Below, one piece after another: positions 13,560-13,781 of a DNA stretch of 13,781 nucleotides (its first letter is position 1; the number at the start of each line of letters is the position of its first letter). The notes under the pieces are model-generated. The model did not search any database. It was not told the origin of the DNA and saw only the letters and a program-made list of their open reading frames with translations. Source of the stretch: JBFWQM01 sp050249455 (GTDB taxonomy: Bacteria > Pseudomonadota > Alphaproteobacteria > MPNO01 > VGEU01); the NCBI GenBank assembly GCA_050249455.1, contig JBFWQM010000150.1, positions 1 through 13,781 of the forward strand, in the 5' to 3' direction. The position numbers and the translations under genes are program-made.

Positions 13560-13781
13560 GCCTGCCGACCAACGCGCCCTATCCGCCGGACCTGCACGGC
13601 TTCATCGCCTATCTCGAGGAGAAGCACCCCGAGCACGTGCTGCGCATCACGGCTGAGGTCGACCCGAAGTTCGGCGTCTCCGGCATCCTGGCGCGGCTGG
13701 AGAAGGACGGCCGTTTCCCGGTGGTGATCTTCGAGAACGTCAAGGGCTCTAAGATCCCGCTGGTCGCCAACATGCACGCGC
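13556..13781 (+). CDS. Second UbiD-family decarboxylase, N-terminal part (truncated by window edge)
   Basis: Only 75 residues are visible before the window ends. They begin MSLPTNAPYPPDLHGFIAYL and continue with VDPKFGVSGILARLEKDG and PVVIFENVKGSKIPLVANM. This is the usual UbiD-family opening (DL--FI--LE, -EVDP-F---AIL-RLE--G, P---FENV-G--IP-V-N), comparable with residues 18-83 of the first UbiD here (DLRDLLVRFEEMGEL, LLFDNIPGYP). The prenyl-FMN and catalytic residues lie beyond the edge, so activity cannot be assessed. The ATG overlaps the rhodanese stop as ATGA. The visible sequence is only distantly similar to the UbiD at 1589, so this is a diverged paralogue rather than a recent duplicate. 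It may act on another intermediate or form an unlike-subunit complex. Confidence 0.85.
   Translation, partial: MSLPTNAPYPPDLHGFIAYLEEKHPEHVLRITAEVDPKFGVSGILARLEKDGRFPVVIFENVKGSKIPLVANMHA

Overview
The window is strongly GC-rich throughout (G or C at almost every third codon position). It has Shine-Dalgarno sites of the AGGAG/GGAGG type, GTG starts alongside ATG, and dense short-spaced operons. Together with the gene families present and the GC-rich double-hairpin repeats between genes, this points to a high-GC proteobacterium, most likely an alphaproteobacterium of the Rhodospirillales/Rhizobiales kind. That assignment is inferred from composition and gene style only. I see no rRNA, tRNA, CRISPR array, insertion sequence or phage gene.

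Layout. (1) Bases 1-232, minus strand: the N-terminal part of a carboxymuconolactone-decarboxylase/AhpD-like protein, divergent from the next block across a 128-base spacer with a good TTGACA box. (2) Bases 361-7805, plus strand: a five-gene run encoding an acyl-CoA-dehydrogenase-fold flavin monooxygenase, a complete UbiD-family prenylated-FMN decarboxylase, a thiamine-diphosphate enzyme, a GMC flavoprotein alcohol oxidoreductase and a two-module VOC (glyoxalase/extradiol-dioxygenase fold) protein. GC-rich inverted repeats lie on both sides of the thiamine-diphosphate gene, and the run ends at a hairpin followed by five T. (3) Bases 11960-7959, minus strand: an operon of an acyl-CoA/aryl-CoA ligase, a zinc-free MDR-type quinone oxidoreductase and an FAD aromatic hydroxylase resembling 2,6-dihydroxypyridine hydroxylase. 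(4) Bases 12046-13781, plus strand, divergent from block 3: an MBL-fold hydrolase with an altered metal motif, a single-domain rhodanese, and the beginning of a second UbiD-family decarboxylase that overlaps the rhodanese by ATGA and runs off the window.

How the genes may work together. Ring hydroxylation (two flavin monooxygenase types), non-oxidative decarboxylation (two UbiD proteins), CoA activation, alcohol/aldehyde oxidation (GMC), a 2-oxo acid type ThDP reaction, a possible ring-cleavage or lyase step (VOC) and hydrolysis (MBL) are the classic ingredients of a catabolic cluster for an aromatic or heteroaromatic carboxylic acid. I do not recognise the exact set as a named pathway, and the substrate cannot be read from sequence. 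No transporter, regulator, UbiX (prenyl-FMN synthase) or flavin reductase is seen here; these would have to lie outside the window. The second UbiD gene continuing past the right edge and the truncated gene at the left edge show that the cluster is probably larger than what is visible.
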